Assembly (NCBI GenBank): GCA_947247005.1
Contig: OX365952.1
Span: 45,674,722 to 45,738,721 of the forward strand
Reading direction: 5' to 3'
DNA: 64,000 nt
DNA from: Spisula solida
Taxonomy: Eukaryota; Mollusca; Bivalvia; Venerida; Mactridae
The notes beneath the pieces are model-generated. The model was not told where the DNA came from. It worked only from the letters and a program-made list of their open reading frames with translations, and did no database searches. Positions 28,501-35,569 of this stretch are shown here, piece by piece. Each line of letters opens with the position of its first letter. The stretch's first letter is position 1. The position numbers and the translations under genes were made by a program.

Positions 28501-29906
28501 AACTGTTTGAGTCATGTCAGGATCCAGATTTTCGAGGGACAGACAGATTGACAGACGGACAGCGAACATATAGTCCCCTCTGGTTGAAAACCAGTTTTAC
28601 TCAGAAACAGATACGATATGGTTGAATGATGTGAAAATAATTTCTGTCTGTGAGAGTACATCATAAATGTGATCACATTTGCTATCAAACAACTTTCTTG
28701 AGAATCACCAACCAAATTCTTAAGGTTTTTTATTTTTCTCAAAGACCTTAATTATAGGTCTTTGTTTTTCTTAACAATATTTTTGTGCAAGTGCCTACAA
28801 TTTCAGTAGCACAGTTTGTATGATAATGATGTCAATTGGCTCAAATAAAGTACCCGTTTGATCAGTTATATGTCGGTATCTGTTTCAGCCCCACTGAGGT
28901 CAAAAGAACCAGTGAATTGTATACAGTTTTTGTAGTCATTTTTATGGGCTAATCATTTATTTAAAATTTACACTGGCTATTAAAATCAAAATATTTACAT
29001 CATTTTGTCATTGTTTCCATACATTGAAATACATAATTGATGTTTAGAAAGTATATTTGTTCAACATATTATAGACACTTAACAGCGTAGCCAGCGATAT
29101 CGATGTATGCACAAGCGGCACATGAGTAACATTAATTTGAAAGTAAAAATATGAATATGGCCAAAATGGCATTAAAGTCCAAAATTTCCACAATCATCAA
29201 GGGTCCCCCCAACCATTACCAGCAACTTCAAGGCTTGAGTGCGTAACAGGAGATTTTTAAATGTTTCGGTATTTTAGTGTGGCCAATCATAAAGCAGGTA
29301 CTTGTTAATTAAAATCCAATTAAAAACGATAATTTTTTCATACAGTTATAAAAAAACACTAATTTAATACATTGTTTTTTTGTTGCACGGTTACAAGAAT
29401 AAATAAGAAATATACATACAAAAATACAGTGACAAGGTATTTTGACAAACAAATAAAATTGTTTTACACACTGGCACAGACTGGGTTGAAACATTTGTGG
29501 TACGAATCTTGTCCCGAGATACCAGAAAGAGCGTACAAGTCTGCGACAAATTAATATTTATGACAGTTAAACATAAATATAAAAACGTATTTTAACATTT
29601 TAATATACAATGAATACAAATGTTGATACACAAGACTCATTTAATTGACAAACACACGCCCAATTATTCTTTGTTTACGACTGGCAAAAATGGCCACCAA
29701 CAAGAACGTTGACAGGAATTAGTGAAATCTTACCAGTATTTTACAAGCGCCGTAACTTGTAAGGGGTTAGGCTGATCCTGGTATAATTTCCTACATGCTG
29801 AGTAAATAGCTTCCAATCCAGGTGGTGTCACTGGAACTTGATAATTTTGATAATTCGGCGCATAATAATTGTCTCTCTCGTCCATATTCGCTTGGTTGTA
29901 AGGCAT
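7473..29906 (-). CDS. SUFU: Suppressor of fused homologue (SUFU), complete 10-exon coding gene
   Basis: Joined coding exons on the minus strand, in reading order: 29906-29734, 18450-18316, 13511-13375, 12690-12548, 12132-12047, 11415-11168, 9597-9528, 8889-8749, 8444-8237, 7544-7473. They total 1413 bases, or 470 residues plus TAG. Human SUFU has 484 residues. Family-conserved blocks appear in order: DQPNPLQVTALVKYW (44-58), HWHYISFGLSDLHGDGRVHE, GPSGFGFELTFRLKRE, GDHVPWHSPLDGSESRIQHM, GPWLVTDMRRGES, LKFNLEAASLLPLALRGRL and an ILPD tail. SUFU binds GLI factors between its N- and C-terminal domains, holding them in the cytoplasm and restraining Hedgehog targets. An acidic linker (about 280-297, DDDEEE) separates the domains. 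S335/S339 in RSRKGS keep the SxxxS spacing of the mammalian PKA/GSK3 site (family knowledge). An in-frame TAG lies upstream of the chosen ATG, which has A at -3; Met8 is an alternative start. The gene looks intact. The ends of the transcript are not resolved. Confidence 0.97.
7617..7820 (-). mobile_element. hAT-like short element, copy in SUFU intron 9
   Basis: A copy of the repeat at 18095-18280 in opposite orientation. Ends read 'caggggtttcatt' and 'aatggaaccctg', short inverted termini of the CAGGGG type typical of hAT transposons. 'atttac' flanks both ends. The interior has the recurring 'agggtcaa' phrases. There is no coding capacity. Confidence 0.7.
8237..8444 (-). CDS. SUFU: SUFU coding exon 9 (residues 378-447)
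   Basis: Acceptor TTTTAG|GGGTAG; donor CAAGAA|GTAAGC. Encodes GRLRHGRHFTFMSA, then a less conserved stretch, then EEHPFASHGLWLQVLLADDF and a helix ending LSNPQE. This is the SUFU C-terminal domain. If the donor is not used, the frame continues 16 codons (VSSLIIKYNILLSFQQ) to a stop near 8186. Confidence 0.96.
8749..8889 (-). CDS. SUFU: SUFU coding exon 8 (residues 331-378)
   Basis: Acceptor ATACTTCAG|TCG; donor CTCAG|GTATGT. Encodes RPRSRKGSFDSTESSDAP, then LLRTRTLEYVHLKFNLE and the block LLPLALR. The basic RSRKGS stretch keeps two serines four residues apart, like the human pair phosphorylated by PKA and GSK3. Confidence 0.96.
8931..9130. mobile_element. Short inverted-repeat element rich in 'ttcgcg', SUFU intron 7
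   Basis: Begins 'tatactgtaaaccaattcac' and ends 'tttttatgttttacagca', imperfect inverted ends of the type tactgtaaaac. The interior alternates 'ttcgcg', 'cacgaa' and 'cgcgaa'. It begins about 40 bases upstream of the exon 8 acceptor. It looks non-autonomous. Confidence 0.55.
9528..9597 (-). CDS. SUFU: SUFU coding exon 7 (residues 308-331)
   Basis: A 70-base exon too short for ORF-based detection. Acceptor TTGTTACAG|AATC; donor CTTCAG|GTGAGTG. Encodes SEQIKATLSRGLHSDLPPIG, then NF, aligning with vertebrate TEQIRETLRRGLE. Split codons on both sides give Glu308 and Ser331. Confidence 0.94.
9806..9929. repeat. 25-bp tandem repeat, five copies, SUFU intron 6
   Basis: Five essentially perfect copies of a unit built from 'cctagaactaac' and 'tatgctgagcata'. 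High identity suggests recent expansion, so length variation between individuals is likely. Confidence 0.95.
9958..10135 (-). mobile_element. tRNA-derived SINE, SUFU intron 6
   Basis: On the minus strand a tRNA-like head reads 'tgtagagcatgcgcttc' and, about 15 bases later, a B-box-like 'gggtccgatccc'. A body 'aactgtgtcgcctcttcaaa' follows, then 'taaagtcatt' and an AT-rich tail. The related body at 28140-28200 ('agaggcaacacagttgggta') supports a dispersed family. Confidence 0.7.
10793..11031. mobile_element. Short inverted-repeat element (gggtgttnaaaaagtttgt family), SUFU intron 6
   Basis: Starts with 'ttgttaaaaaagtttgt' and ends with 'aactttttcaacaccctgt'. A second copy with the same ends and matching interior words lies at 59426-59652. 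The termini suggest a Tc1/mariner-like non-autonomous element (inference). There is no coding capacity. Confidence 0.72.
11168..11415 (-). CDS. SUFU: SUFU coding exon 6 (residues 225-308)
   Basis: Acceptor CGCACAG|TGCTGG; donor ACTAG|GTAAAA. Encodes AGGPWLVTDMRRGESLFETG, then a conserved block with ESEGSNLSGVNSKCSWE, then a variable acidic linker with DGFDDDEEEAE. The linker is the probable disordered region between the two SUFU domains. Confidence 0.97.
12047..12132 (-). CDS. SUFU: SUFU coding exon 5 (residues 197-225)
   Basis: An 86-base exon found by translating the gap between exons 4 and 6. Acceptor GTTCACAG|ATTG; donor CACAAT|GTACGT. Encodes IVGVCTEELNAAQHWNGPGV, then IELLRSIT, aligning with the vertebrate block IVGVCTEELHSAQQWNGQG. 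It ends in phase 2 and joins exon 6 to give Ile225. Confidence 0.95.
12185..12345 (+). mobile_element. Pearl-like element fragment, SUFU intron 4
   Basis: Contains 'acctagcttggaaactgttt', 'gagttatgtcag', then a microsatellite core of GACG and GACT repeats. It ends in a hairpin, 'agtcccctccggt' against 'accggtaggggact'. Copies occur at about 28243-28600 and 31628-32069. The layout resembles bivalve pearl elements, thought to be Helitron-related. Confidence 0.7.
12548..12690 (-). CDS. SUFU: SUFU coding exon 4 (residues 149-196)
   Basis: Acceptor GTTGTAG|AGAAC; donor GTACAG|GTAAGG. Encodes NKVYAGDHVPWHSPLDGSES, then RIQHMLMAEDPQLNPI and a block ending FVQ. The HVPWHSPLD segment corresponds to the human region that forms part of the GLI-binding pocket (family knowledge). 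Confidence 0.97.
12851..13122. mobile_element. MITE with 'ggagaatttgac' ends, SUFU intron 3
   Basis: Ends 'atagcacggagaatttgac' and 'gtcaatttctctgtgctat' are imperfect inverted repeats of about 19 bases. Interior words such as 'gttgaatatataaatt' and 'cagctgttaaatta' recur at 26404-26650, 63090-63350 and, reversed, at 63937-64000. Confidence 0.78.
13375..13511 (-). CDS. SUFU: SUFU coding exon 3 (residues 103-149)
   Basis: Acceptor ATTACAG|ATGCC; donor AAACAG|GTAAAT. Encodes CQGTEGPSGFGFELTFRLKR, then PTWPATLMQALARYVFQT. This is part of the SUFU N-terminal domain. The length of 137 is 1 + 45 codons + 1. Confidence 0.97.
13881..14121. mobile_element. TA-flanked MITE, SUFU intron 2
   Basis: Ends 'ttgtttaatcaaagcactc' and 'agtgctttgataaaacag' are inverted and bordered by TA. 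The same element is at 62846-63082, and one end alone is at 61396-61419. TA borders fit the Tc1/mariner type. Confidence 0.78.
15483..15765 (+). mobile_element. Dispersed repeat with 'caggggtcctac' ends, SUFU intron 2
   Basis: Begins 'caggggtcctactgaggc' and ends 'gtatgacccctgta'. The interior contains 'caaatgaccataactt' and 'caaataacttttatttt'. A diverged copy in the same order lies at 27339-27608 ('caggggttctactaaggc'). Ends of the CAGGGG type suggest a non-autonomous hAT element. Confidence 0.7.
15876..15978. mobile_element. Foldback element, 'acaggcaactgtatcattga' family, SUFU intron 2
   Basis: Left arm 'cacaggcaactgtatcattg' pairs with right arm 'ggtacagttaactgtg' across an A/T-rich spacer ending in 'tttactcttta'. 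Related foldbacks are at 59170-59271, 59761 and 59834-59980. Confidence 0.65.
17681..17903. mobile_element. Long near-perfect hairpin (foldback) element, SUFU intron 2
   Basis: Arms of about 95 bases pair almost without mismatch. The left arm runs from 'tatgaatcctgatacacc' through 'cagttccgtgag', 'catatggctctgacggaact' to 'gatgtaacactc'. The right arm is its reverse complement, ending 'gattcata'. The central loop is about 28 bases. 'cagttccgt' recurs within each arm. Transcribed as part of the SUFU pre-mRNA it would form a long double-stranded stem. Confidence 0.9.
18095..18280 (+). mobile_element. hAT-like short element, SUFU intron 2
   Basis: Ends 'ggggttccatttgaa' and 'tggaacccctg'. Flanks 'ttatagac' on the left and 'ctatagac' on the right match at seven of eight positions, as expected for an 8-bp hAT target duplication. 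A reversed copy lies at 7617-7820. Confidence 0.75.
18316..18450 (-). CDS. SUFU: SUFU coding exon 2 (residues 58-103)
   Basis: Acceptor TTTTCAG|GCTGGG; donor CATGA|GTAAG. Encodes LGGPDPLDYISMYANPGD, then the signature HWHYISFGLSDLHGDGRVH. The 135 bases are 1 + 44 codons + 2, matching the neighbouring exon phases. Confidence 0.97.
19728..19966. repeat. 21-bp minisatellite, about 11 copies, SUFU intron 1
   Basis: The unit is 'ttgggaatgggtccttctgc' plus one base, with variants 'aggggt' and 'ataggtac'. One unit is broken by 'ctatggatcc'. The open plus-strand frame (19719-20075) is repeat-driven. Confidence 0.92.
20640..20878. mobile_element. Possible degenerate MITE, SUFU intron 1
   Basis: From 'aaaatttgagggagttaaat' to 'tgattttacagtacagtaa' the stretch has the word style (aaatttcg, acaaatttac, gaaatttgaa, terminal ttttacagta) of the 8931-9130 element. 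The match is loose. Confidence 0.3.
21712..22050 (+). mobile_element. tRNA-derived SINE, SUFU intron 1 (antisense to the gene)
   Basis: The tRNA-like head has an A-box-like 'gtggtcgtgagg' and a B-box-like 'gggttcaaccccc' about 40 bases later. 'cttaatttctctgagcaag' follows. The same segment follows the head at 61463 ('cttaatttctctgaacaag'), so this is a family. The body runs to about 22050, where 'gaaaattggtaatttaac' begins the tail. Confidence 0.8.
24757..24856. repeat. About 30-bp AT-rich direct repeat, three copies, SUFU intron 1
   Basis: 'taatttgtcaaat' followed by a T/A-rich run ('gttttttaaaa', 'atttttttcaac', 'atttttcaaaa') recurs three times. Confidence 0.6.
26404..26650. mobile_element. 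MITE with 'ggagaatttgac' ends, SUFU intron 1
   Basis: Second copy of the element at 12851-13122. Ends 'atagcgtggagaatttgac' and 'gtcaaattctccgtactat' form a better inverted repeat than in the first copy. Shared interior words include 'gttgaatatataaatttt' and 'cagctgttaaatta'. Confidence 0.82.
27339..27608 (+). mobile_element. Dispersed repeat with 'caggggttctac' end, SUFU intron 1
   Basis: Colinear with 15483-15765. Shared phrases include 'acgcccaatcc', 'caaatgaccataactta' and 'ttcaaataacttttatttt'. It ends near 'agtagaccccccta'. Divergence suggests an old insertion. Confidence 0.65.
28138..28600 (+). mobile_element. SINE body fragment followed by a pearl-like element, SUFU intron 1
   Basis: Begins with AAT repeats and 'agaggcaacacagttgggta', shared with the intron 6 SINE. 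From about 28243 it has 'agaattgcaagcaatacaga', two copies of 'accaagtttcataaacct', a short GACA/GACG core and 'tagtcccctctggttgaaaa'. That is the pearl-like arrangement of 31628-32069, more decayed. Confidence 0.65.
29734..29906 (-). CDS. SUFU: SUFU coding exon 1 (residues 1-58)
   Basis: Encodes MPYNQANMDERDNYY, then a Tyr/Asn/Gln-rich leader, then PPGLEAIYSACRKLYQDQPN and a block ending in VKY plus the first two bases of Trp58. The donor reads TACTG|GTAAGA. The leader up to about residue 27 does not resemble the Pro/Ala-rich vertebrate leader, while the rest is strongly conserved. A second ATG at codon 8 is possible. Confidence 0.96.
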
Positions 29907-31510
29907 TTTCGTAACTGAACTCTTCGCCTCAATCGCTGTATACTAATAGCTGTCACCCGCTGTCGGGTGTTTTGACATCGGTCGTATTATTGTAGTTAAT
30001 TTCGAGTGACAGCTTTTGAAATACTCTGTTTGACAATATTAATATTTGTTATGTATATTTAATTTAATAAATATGTGCAATAGCAATTGCTTTGTAAATA
30101 ATATTTGATTTATTTTAAATGCAAACGATAAATGGAACAGCCAGCAATTGTGTATTGGCTCAAAAACGATTTCCGGTTAAAAACTTTTAAGTAAAGACGA
30201 GTTACCCCCCTTGTCAACTGTCGCAGCTCAGCATCTTTGTTGGAAAAGTAATATTTCCAGACACAGACAAAGATCTGAAAGTACACAGATCTTTGGTACG
30301 GGTGAGTGATTTGTCTGTGCATTAAATGTTATCTTTATTATTATACTTAAAATATTTGAAGAAGAAAATAGAGCCTTAGTAAAAGTTGAATGATTAAATC
30401 TAGCGTATTGGCTCAAAATGTGAGTTGTATTCTAAATAATGTAAGAATGATGAATCATTGAACTATCATTCAGAAACATTAAAAAAACTGCGATATATTT
30501 AGGTCTTTGATCTTATTGAATGCAAATTATGATCGTTCTAACTTCATGATCAACCAAATATAATAATTTTTTGCTCAATGCAGACAGGTAGTTGTATTAT
30601 TATCTAATACAACTACCTGATGTAGGCAAAGACCTAAATATACACAGATTGGACACTTTATTGAAAACGGGGAGAAAAAGCAAAATGGCATGCAGCAGAT
30701 GCTAATATTTTGCATGAACACTTTTGTTTGTCATCCTTTTTAATGACCAATATCTCATTTTGAAGAGCCGCAGGTTTCTTCAACTGCATGATGCAACTTA
30801 TTTGTTTCTATCTCTTATAGAATTATTGTTTGAATGAGGCAAATTGGGTATTTTCTGATAAAATTGGAATTTCCATTAAAATGAGAGTAGGTCTGGCTCT
30901 TTGAGGTCTAATGTTTTATTTCTTGACTGGTTTCAATAAATTTTGTTTAAATATATTGCATAAACATAGTTTTTTCCTATGTACACCAAAACAGGAGATA
31001 TAAGGAATTAAAAACAAACGAGATTTCGCGAGATTTCAGAAGACTGCCGCTAGATATTGCGAGATTTGGTAGATTTTTCCAATCTTTGTATATTTAGGTC
31101 TTTGATGTAGGTAATGAAGATCGGATATCGTTTTTGCGAACTAGTATGTTAACTGAAATTGTATTTTAGGAATTATAGAATACATTTCAAAAATTGTTCA
31201 AACATTACATACTGTAAGCGCCCAGATAATTCAAAGCAACACGGAAACGGCAGCGCCCAGCCACCCACGCAAGAGCCAGACATAGAAAGAACCATCCATA
31301 CCCAATAAAGGATATTTCAAGCAAAATATAGTGGATCTAAGAGCAGGTTTTGTTAAGAAGCCCAAATGAATTAAGGAGTCCCTCGGGAAATAAGACAAAA
31401 CCACTCACTGTACATTACACATAAATACCCACAGGGGCGAACATCTTATACAATAGTAAACTAGACAAAAAGATTATATTAAGTCAGACATGGAAGGCAG
31501 CACTCAACTT
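29907..31510. other. Region upstream of SUFU; promoter probably here, no gene seen
   Basis: The sequence just 5' of the SUFU ATG should contain the 5' untranslated region and promoter, but I see no TATA box or other decisive motif. 30494-30650 is bounded by inverted 'tatatttaggtctttg' motifs, and a further copy of that motif is at about 31087. No protein-coding stretch is recognisable. Confidence 0.5.
30585..30619. repeat. Perfect 15-bp stem hairpin, 5-base loop
   Basis: 'caggtagttgtatta' (30585-30599) is exactly inverted as 'taatacaactacctg' (30605-30619). It lies inside a larger inverted pair of 'tttaggtctttg' (about 30500) and 'caaagacctaaa' (about 30638), so it may be the centre of a foldback element. 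Confidence 0.8.
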
Positions 31511-31617
31511 AACCAGCCGAGCACAGAAAACATTAAAAACACACAAAGCACAATGCCCAACTGAACCAACCGAGCACAGGAAACATAAAACACATAAAGA
31601 CACAATGCCCAACTAAA
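31511..31617. repeat. About 53-bp direct repeat, two copies
   Basis: 'ccgagcacag' followed by 'aaacat' and 'acaatgcccaact' occurs twice in tandem. Similar phrases (cccagtt, gcccaac) recur to about 32230, so it may belong to a larger unidentified repeat. Confidence 0.6.
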
Positions 31618-31627
31618 CAAGTAATTG

Positions 31628-32069
31628 AGAATTGCAAGCAATACAGAAGTCCCCTACCGGTTTGAGGCCATTTTCAATGTTTCTGTTGCCATAGCAACCA
31701 CAATTTTTGTCAGAATCAAAATATTTTTAGACGTGCATAATCCCCTTATTGCCCCCTATTCACATATCAAGTTTCATAAACCTAGCTTGGAAACTGCTTG
31801 AGTTATGGCAGGATCCAGATTTGGGCATATTTTCACTCTTTCTGTTGCCATAGCAACCACAATTTTTGTCAGAATCAAAATATTTTTAGACGTGCATAAT
31901 CCCCTTATTGCCCCCTATCCACATACCAAGTTTCATAAACCTAGCTTGGAAACTGTTTGAGTTATGTCAGGATCCAGATTGTTTGACGGACGGACGGACG
32001 GACTGACGGACGGACGGACGGAGGGCAAACCTATAGTCCCCTCCGATCAATAACCGGTAGGGGACTAAC
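31628..32069 (+). mobile_element. Pearl-like element, most complete copy
   Basis: Begins 'agaattgcaagcaatacaga' and 'agtcccctaccgg'. It has two internal copies of a roughly 160-bp segment, each with 'gccatagcaaccacaatttt', 'tttagacgtgcataatcccc' and 'caagtttcataaacctagct'. A GACG/GACT microsatellite core follows, then a terminal hairpin 'agtcccctccg' / 'cggtaggggact'. An internal tandem repeat plus tetranucleotide core is the known plan of pearl elements. The 3' CTAA would also fit a Helitron end (inference). Confidence 0.78.
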
Positions 32070-32370
32070 AGGCGCAGATCCGCCCAAGTCCAAGCTGTCG
32101 AAAAATATAATAAATTATAACTAGCTAAATGACCCAGTTTCCTTAGCAAAAGGACTATAATGCCTAGTTTTAGCTGTCGGAAAACTTAAAACGAAGAAGT
32201 GCCCAACACACTACCGACCAAGAAAATTAAACACCCCCTGTCCCACTGATTAAAAGCTGAATAGAAAAGATTCAGCAAACAAAAGGCGGAATGCCGAATG
32301 ACCTAGTTACAACAGTAAAACTGCTGAACTACATAGTTTTAGCAGCCTTAAGTCTCAAAAGTTAAATAAC

Positions 32371-32508
32371 AGTTAGTATTTATTATTTAGTAAAGTCAGT
32401 ATTTATTATTTAGTAAAGTTAGTATTTATTAAAATACATGTATTTATTATTTAGTAAAGTTAGTATTTATTATTTAGTAAAGTTAGTATTTATTAAAATA
32501 CATGTACA
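32371..32508. repeat. 23-bp AT-rich tandem repeat
   Basis: 'tagtatttattattta' plus 'gtaaagt' repeats about six times, twice interrupted by 'ttattaaaatacatgta'. The interruption spacing suggests a larger duplicated block. Confidence 0.85.
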
Positions 32509-33050
32509 TTAAAGTTCGTCCACAAATTCACTGGCTACGGATTTCCATTTTTGACGGATGAAATGCGTTGTACTCCTTGTCATTATACTTACGTATAGAG
32601 CTATTTTGAATGGATTTACTTATTATGGATTTTGAAATTTAAAGGGAGACGATCGATCCTATTATCGTATTCATATCACATTTTACTGGATGAGTTACTT
32701 CCCCTTGACATTACTCGTACATTTTTCTTGGTCACAAAGTCAGAAAGTTACAGACTCACTATTGTAGTGCTTCGTTTTAATTATCGTAGATAAATAAAAA
32801 GATAACACAAGAAACAATGCAACACTTTATCAGGATAGATATACTGGTAACGCATACAAGTAAAGCCAATCAATATGCCACTACATAGTTGTTCCCATTA
32901 TTATTATACATATATACATGTACCGTAGATAATATGTAGTTCTAAGCAAATCTTCTCGAACGAGAATGTTAATCCACATACCCTAGGCAAGTAGTCGAAC
33001 CAATCCAACGCCAACAGTTTTTAAACTGTATAAATTCAGAACATAATTAC

Positions 33051-33111
33051 TGCTCTGCTCTGCTCTGCTCTGCTCTGCTCTGCTCTGCTCTGCTCTGCTC
33101 TGCTCTGCTCT
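33051..33111. repeat. Perfect pentanucleotide microsatellite (TGCTC)12
   Basis: Twelve uninterrupted TGCTC units. Likely polymorphic in length. Confidence 0.98.
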
Positions 33112-33486
33112 ATAGAAATTCAGACGGCCACAATTTACAAAAGAAACCATAAGAAGACAGCGAAAGGTCCAAAAATGTAACAGACCTGTCTAAATTATCA
33201 ATTAACACCGAAATAAATTTATGGAACAAACAACTGGTGTTTGAAACCTCTTTATTGTTTGCTTTCAATGGATAATGGAGTTGTATATTGATTTTCTGTG
33301 ATCACTCGGTGAAATAAAATTCGATCTTACACCAAAATCAACAAATATCCTCTATATAATACTAATGTACCAATGAACACATGTGTGGTAAAACAGTATT
33401 TACCATGATTAAAGCCCTATTACGTACTAAGTCGCTTTGTTCAAGCGTAAGTATCAATTTTAAGCAGTAACATACACGAGTCGTGA

Positions 33487-33566
33487 GATGTTCACAAAAT
33501 ACTGAGACCTTGTTACTATACACTCGAAGCGGACGTTCAACCACTAGGCTATCGAGGAGACGGTAC
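33487..33566 (-). mobile_element. Truncated SINE head (tRNA-like)
   Basis: Minus strand reads 'cctcgatagcctagtggttg' then 'cgtccgcttcgagtg'. 'tagcctagtgg' fits the Pol III A box. The same 5' phrase (ctcgatagcctagtg) starts the minus-strand SINE near 36015. It abuts the 38-bp minisatellite. Confidence 0.55.
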
Positions 33567-33571
33567 TTTCT

Positions 33572-34446
33572 AAACAACACTCGGACACCACTGCCTTTAG
33601 TTACGTCATTAACAACCCTCGGACACTACTGTCCTTAGTTACGTCATTAACAACCCTTGGTCTCTACTGCCCGTAGTTACGCCATTAACAACCCTTGGAC
33701 ACTACTGCCCTTAGTTACGTCATTAACAACCCTTGGACACTATTGCCCTTAGTTACGTCATTAACAACCCTTGGACATTACTGCCCTTAGTTACGTTATT
33801 AACAACCCTTGGACACTACTGCCCATGTTACGTCATTTAACAACCCTTAGACACTACTGCCCATAGTTACGTCATTAACAACCCTTGGACACTACTGCCC
33901 TTAGTTACGTCATTAACAACCCTTGGACACTACTGCCCTTAGTTACGTCATTAACAACCCTTGGATACTACTGCCCTTAGTTACGTCATTTACAACCCTT
34001 AGACACTACTGCCCTTAGTTACGTCATTAACAACCCATGGACACTACTGCCCATAGTTACGTCATTAACAACCCTTGGTCTCTGCTGCCCTTAGTTACGT
34101 CATTAACAACCCTTGGTCTCTACTGCCCTTAGTTACGTCAAACCATGGTCACTTCTGCCCATAGTTACGTCATTAACAACCCTTGGACACTACTGCCCTT
34201 AGTTACGTCATTAACAACCCTTGGACACTACTGCCCTTAGTTACGTCATTAACAACCCTTGGATACTACTGCCCTTAGTTACGTCATTTACAACCCTTAG
34301 ACACTACTGCCCTTAGTTACGTCATTAACAACCCATGGACACTACTGCCCATAGTTACGTCATTAACAACCCTTGGTCTCTACTGCCCTTAGTTACGTCA
34401 TTAACAACCCTTGGTCTCTACTGCCCTTAGTTACGTCATTAACAAC
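33572..34446. repeat. 38-bp minisatellite, about 23 copies, with CRE-like core
   Basis: The unit is 'ttagttacgtcattaacaac' plus 'ccttggacactactgccc'. Almost every unit carries 'ttacgtca' (reverse complement TGACGTAA), a recognised CREB/ATF-type variant. A few units are shortened (for example at 33827 and 34138). A block near 33855-34080 is repeated near 34160-34380. Confidence 0.95.
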
Positions 34447-34880
34447 AATCAGACATTTGTGTGCTTCCTTTGCTTCCTTATATTGCCGGCTAATTTTGCC
34501 TCCAGCAACTTGAGACCAAAAGTCATATGTATTATGACATAATATACAATATACATTGTATCATTTTAATTATGTTTCCAAAGCAAACGTTGGCGGAAAG
34601 TAGCAGACGAGGAATTGAAATGTCGATAGTTCCAGACAACGTTTTAAGTTTTCGAACAAATGATACACGCACATACAAGTACACTACGTAACCTTTTTCA
34701 AATATGTGTGCTCTTTATGTCTTAAAGTGGCTTTGGGTTGTCTGTGCGCAGTATTTTAAAATTATCACTACATCAGTTGTTAAGGTTCGTGTGGCGGCTA
34801 TAAAAAGTAATCATTGATAATTACCTCCCTTTATGGTTAATTATGCACAGTATGTCATACGGCTTGCTTGATATAACGTC

Positions 34881-35212
34881 ATAGGTAGACAAGTGGTCCA
34901 GTGATAAGAGCTTCTGACTACTGATCCGAAGGTTGTGGGTTCGATCCCTCCCACAGACGGTCAAAAATAGAAATGTTTAAATCAGTGTTACCAACCCAAC
35001 ATAGCTAAAATTTCTAACAGTCTTTGGACGAGACGTTAAGCGAGGTCCCGTGTATGATGCTTTACATCCGGCACGTAAAAGAACCAGGGATGCTTTTGGA
35101 GCATCTTCTGTATCATGCACTATCCCCTAAGAACTAAAGTGACTAATTTCTTCTGGGAGCCTCGCCCATATGGATTTCCGGTGGCGAGGATAAATAAAAT
35201 CAAATAAAAAAA
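34881..35212 (+). mobile_element. tRNA-derived SINE, nearly full length
   Basis: The head carries an A-box-like 'gtggtccagtgata' and a perfect B box 'ggttcgatccc'. The body contains 'gacgagacgttaagcgaggt', 'gtaaaagaaccagggatg' and 'catcttctgtatcatgcact'. It ends 'ggtggcgaggataaataaaa' with an A-rich tail. Confidence 0.88.
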
Positions 35213-35519
35213 TAACCTAGCGGTCCAGTGGTAAGTGCTACTGACTGCTGATCTGAACATTGTGGATTAAAACAGAATTGTTTCAGTGTTTCCAACCTAA
35301 TATAACTAAATTACCAACACAGCCTTTCGGACGAGACTTTAAAAACCGATGTCCCGTGTATGATGTTTTTCATCATGCATGTAAAAGAACCAGGGATGAT
35401 TCTGGAACTGGGGCATCTTCTGTATCATGCACTATCCCCCTAAAACTAAAATTAACGGACTAACCTCTTCTGGTGTCCTCTTTCTATATGAGTTTTAGGT
35501 GGCGAGGATAAATAAAAGC
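35213..35519 (+). mobile_element. Second SINE copy, adjacent and decayed
   Basis: Same family and orientation as the element ending at 35212. The A-box region ('ggtccagtggtaagtgc') is kept, but the B box has become 'ggattaaaac', so Pol III activity is unlikely. The 3' end 'ggtggcgaggataaataaaa' is preserved. Confidence 0.85.
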
Positions 35520-35569
35520 ATGCAGATAAATCCTCATTTTTGAGGTATGGATAGTTCGTTCTATGTCTT

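Larger units (their letters stand above)
18451..29733 (-). other. SUFU: SUFU intron 1 (about 11.3 kb)
   Basis: The first intron separates exon 1 from the rest of the gene. I searched for conserved protein segments on both strands and found none. It contains the 21-bp repeat, a SINE, a MITE, a pearl-like copy and a 'caggggttctac' repeat (listed separately). Enhancers are plausible in a first intron of this size but nothing identifies one. Confidence 0.8.

Noticed and set aside
32575..32600. Strong-looking minus-strand splice donor GTAAGTATA near 32590
   Set aside because: No coding exon precedes it and no partner acceptor leads to SUFU; a 5' untranslated exon cannot be excluded but has no support.
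33572..34446. CRISPR array
   Set aside because: 38-bp units are contiguous with no unique spacers, and this is animal DNA. The same applies to the 46-, 27- and 22-bp arrays.
34881..34960. Functional tRNA gene
   Set aside because: A and B boxes are present but the stems do not close as a cloverleaf, and a SINE body follows; likewise at 21712, 61463 and 42492.
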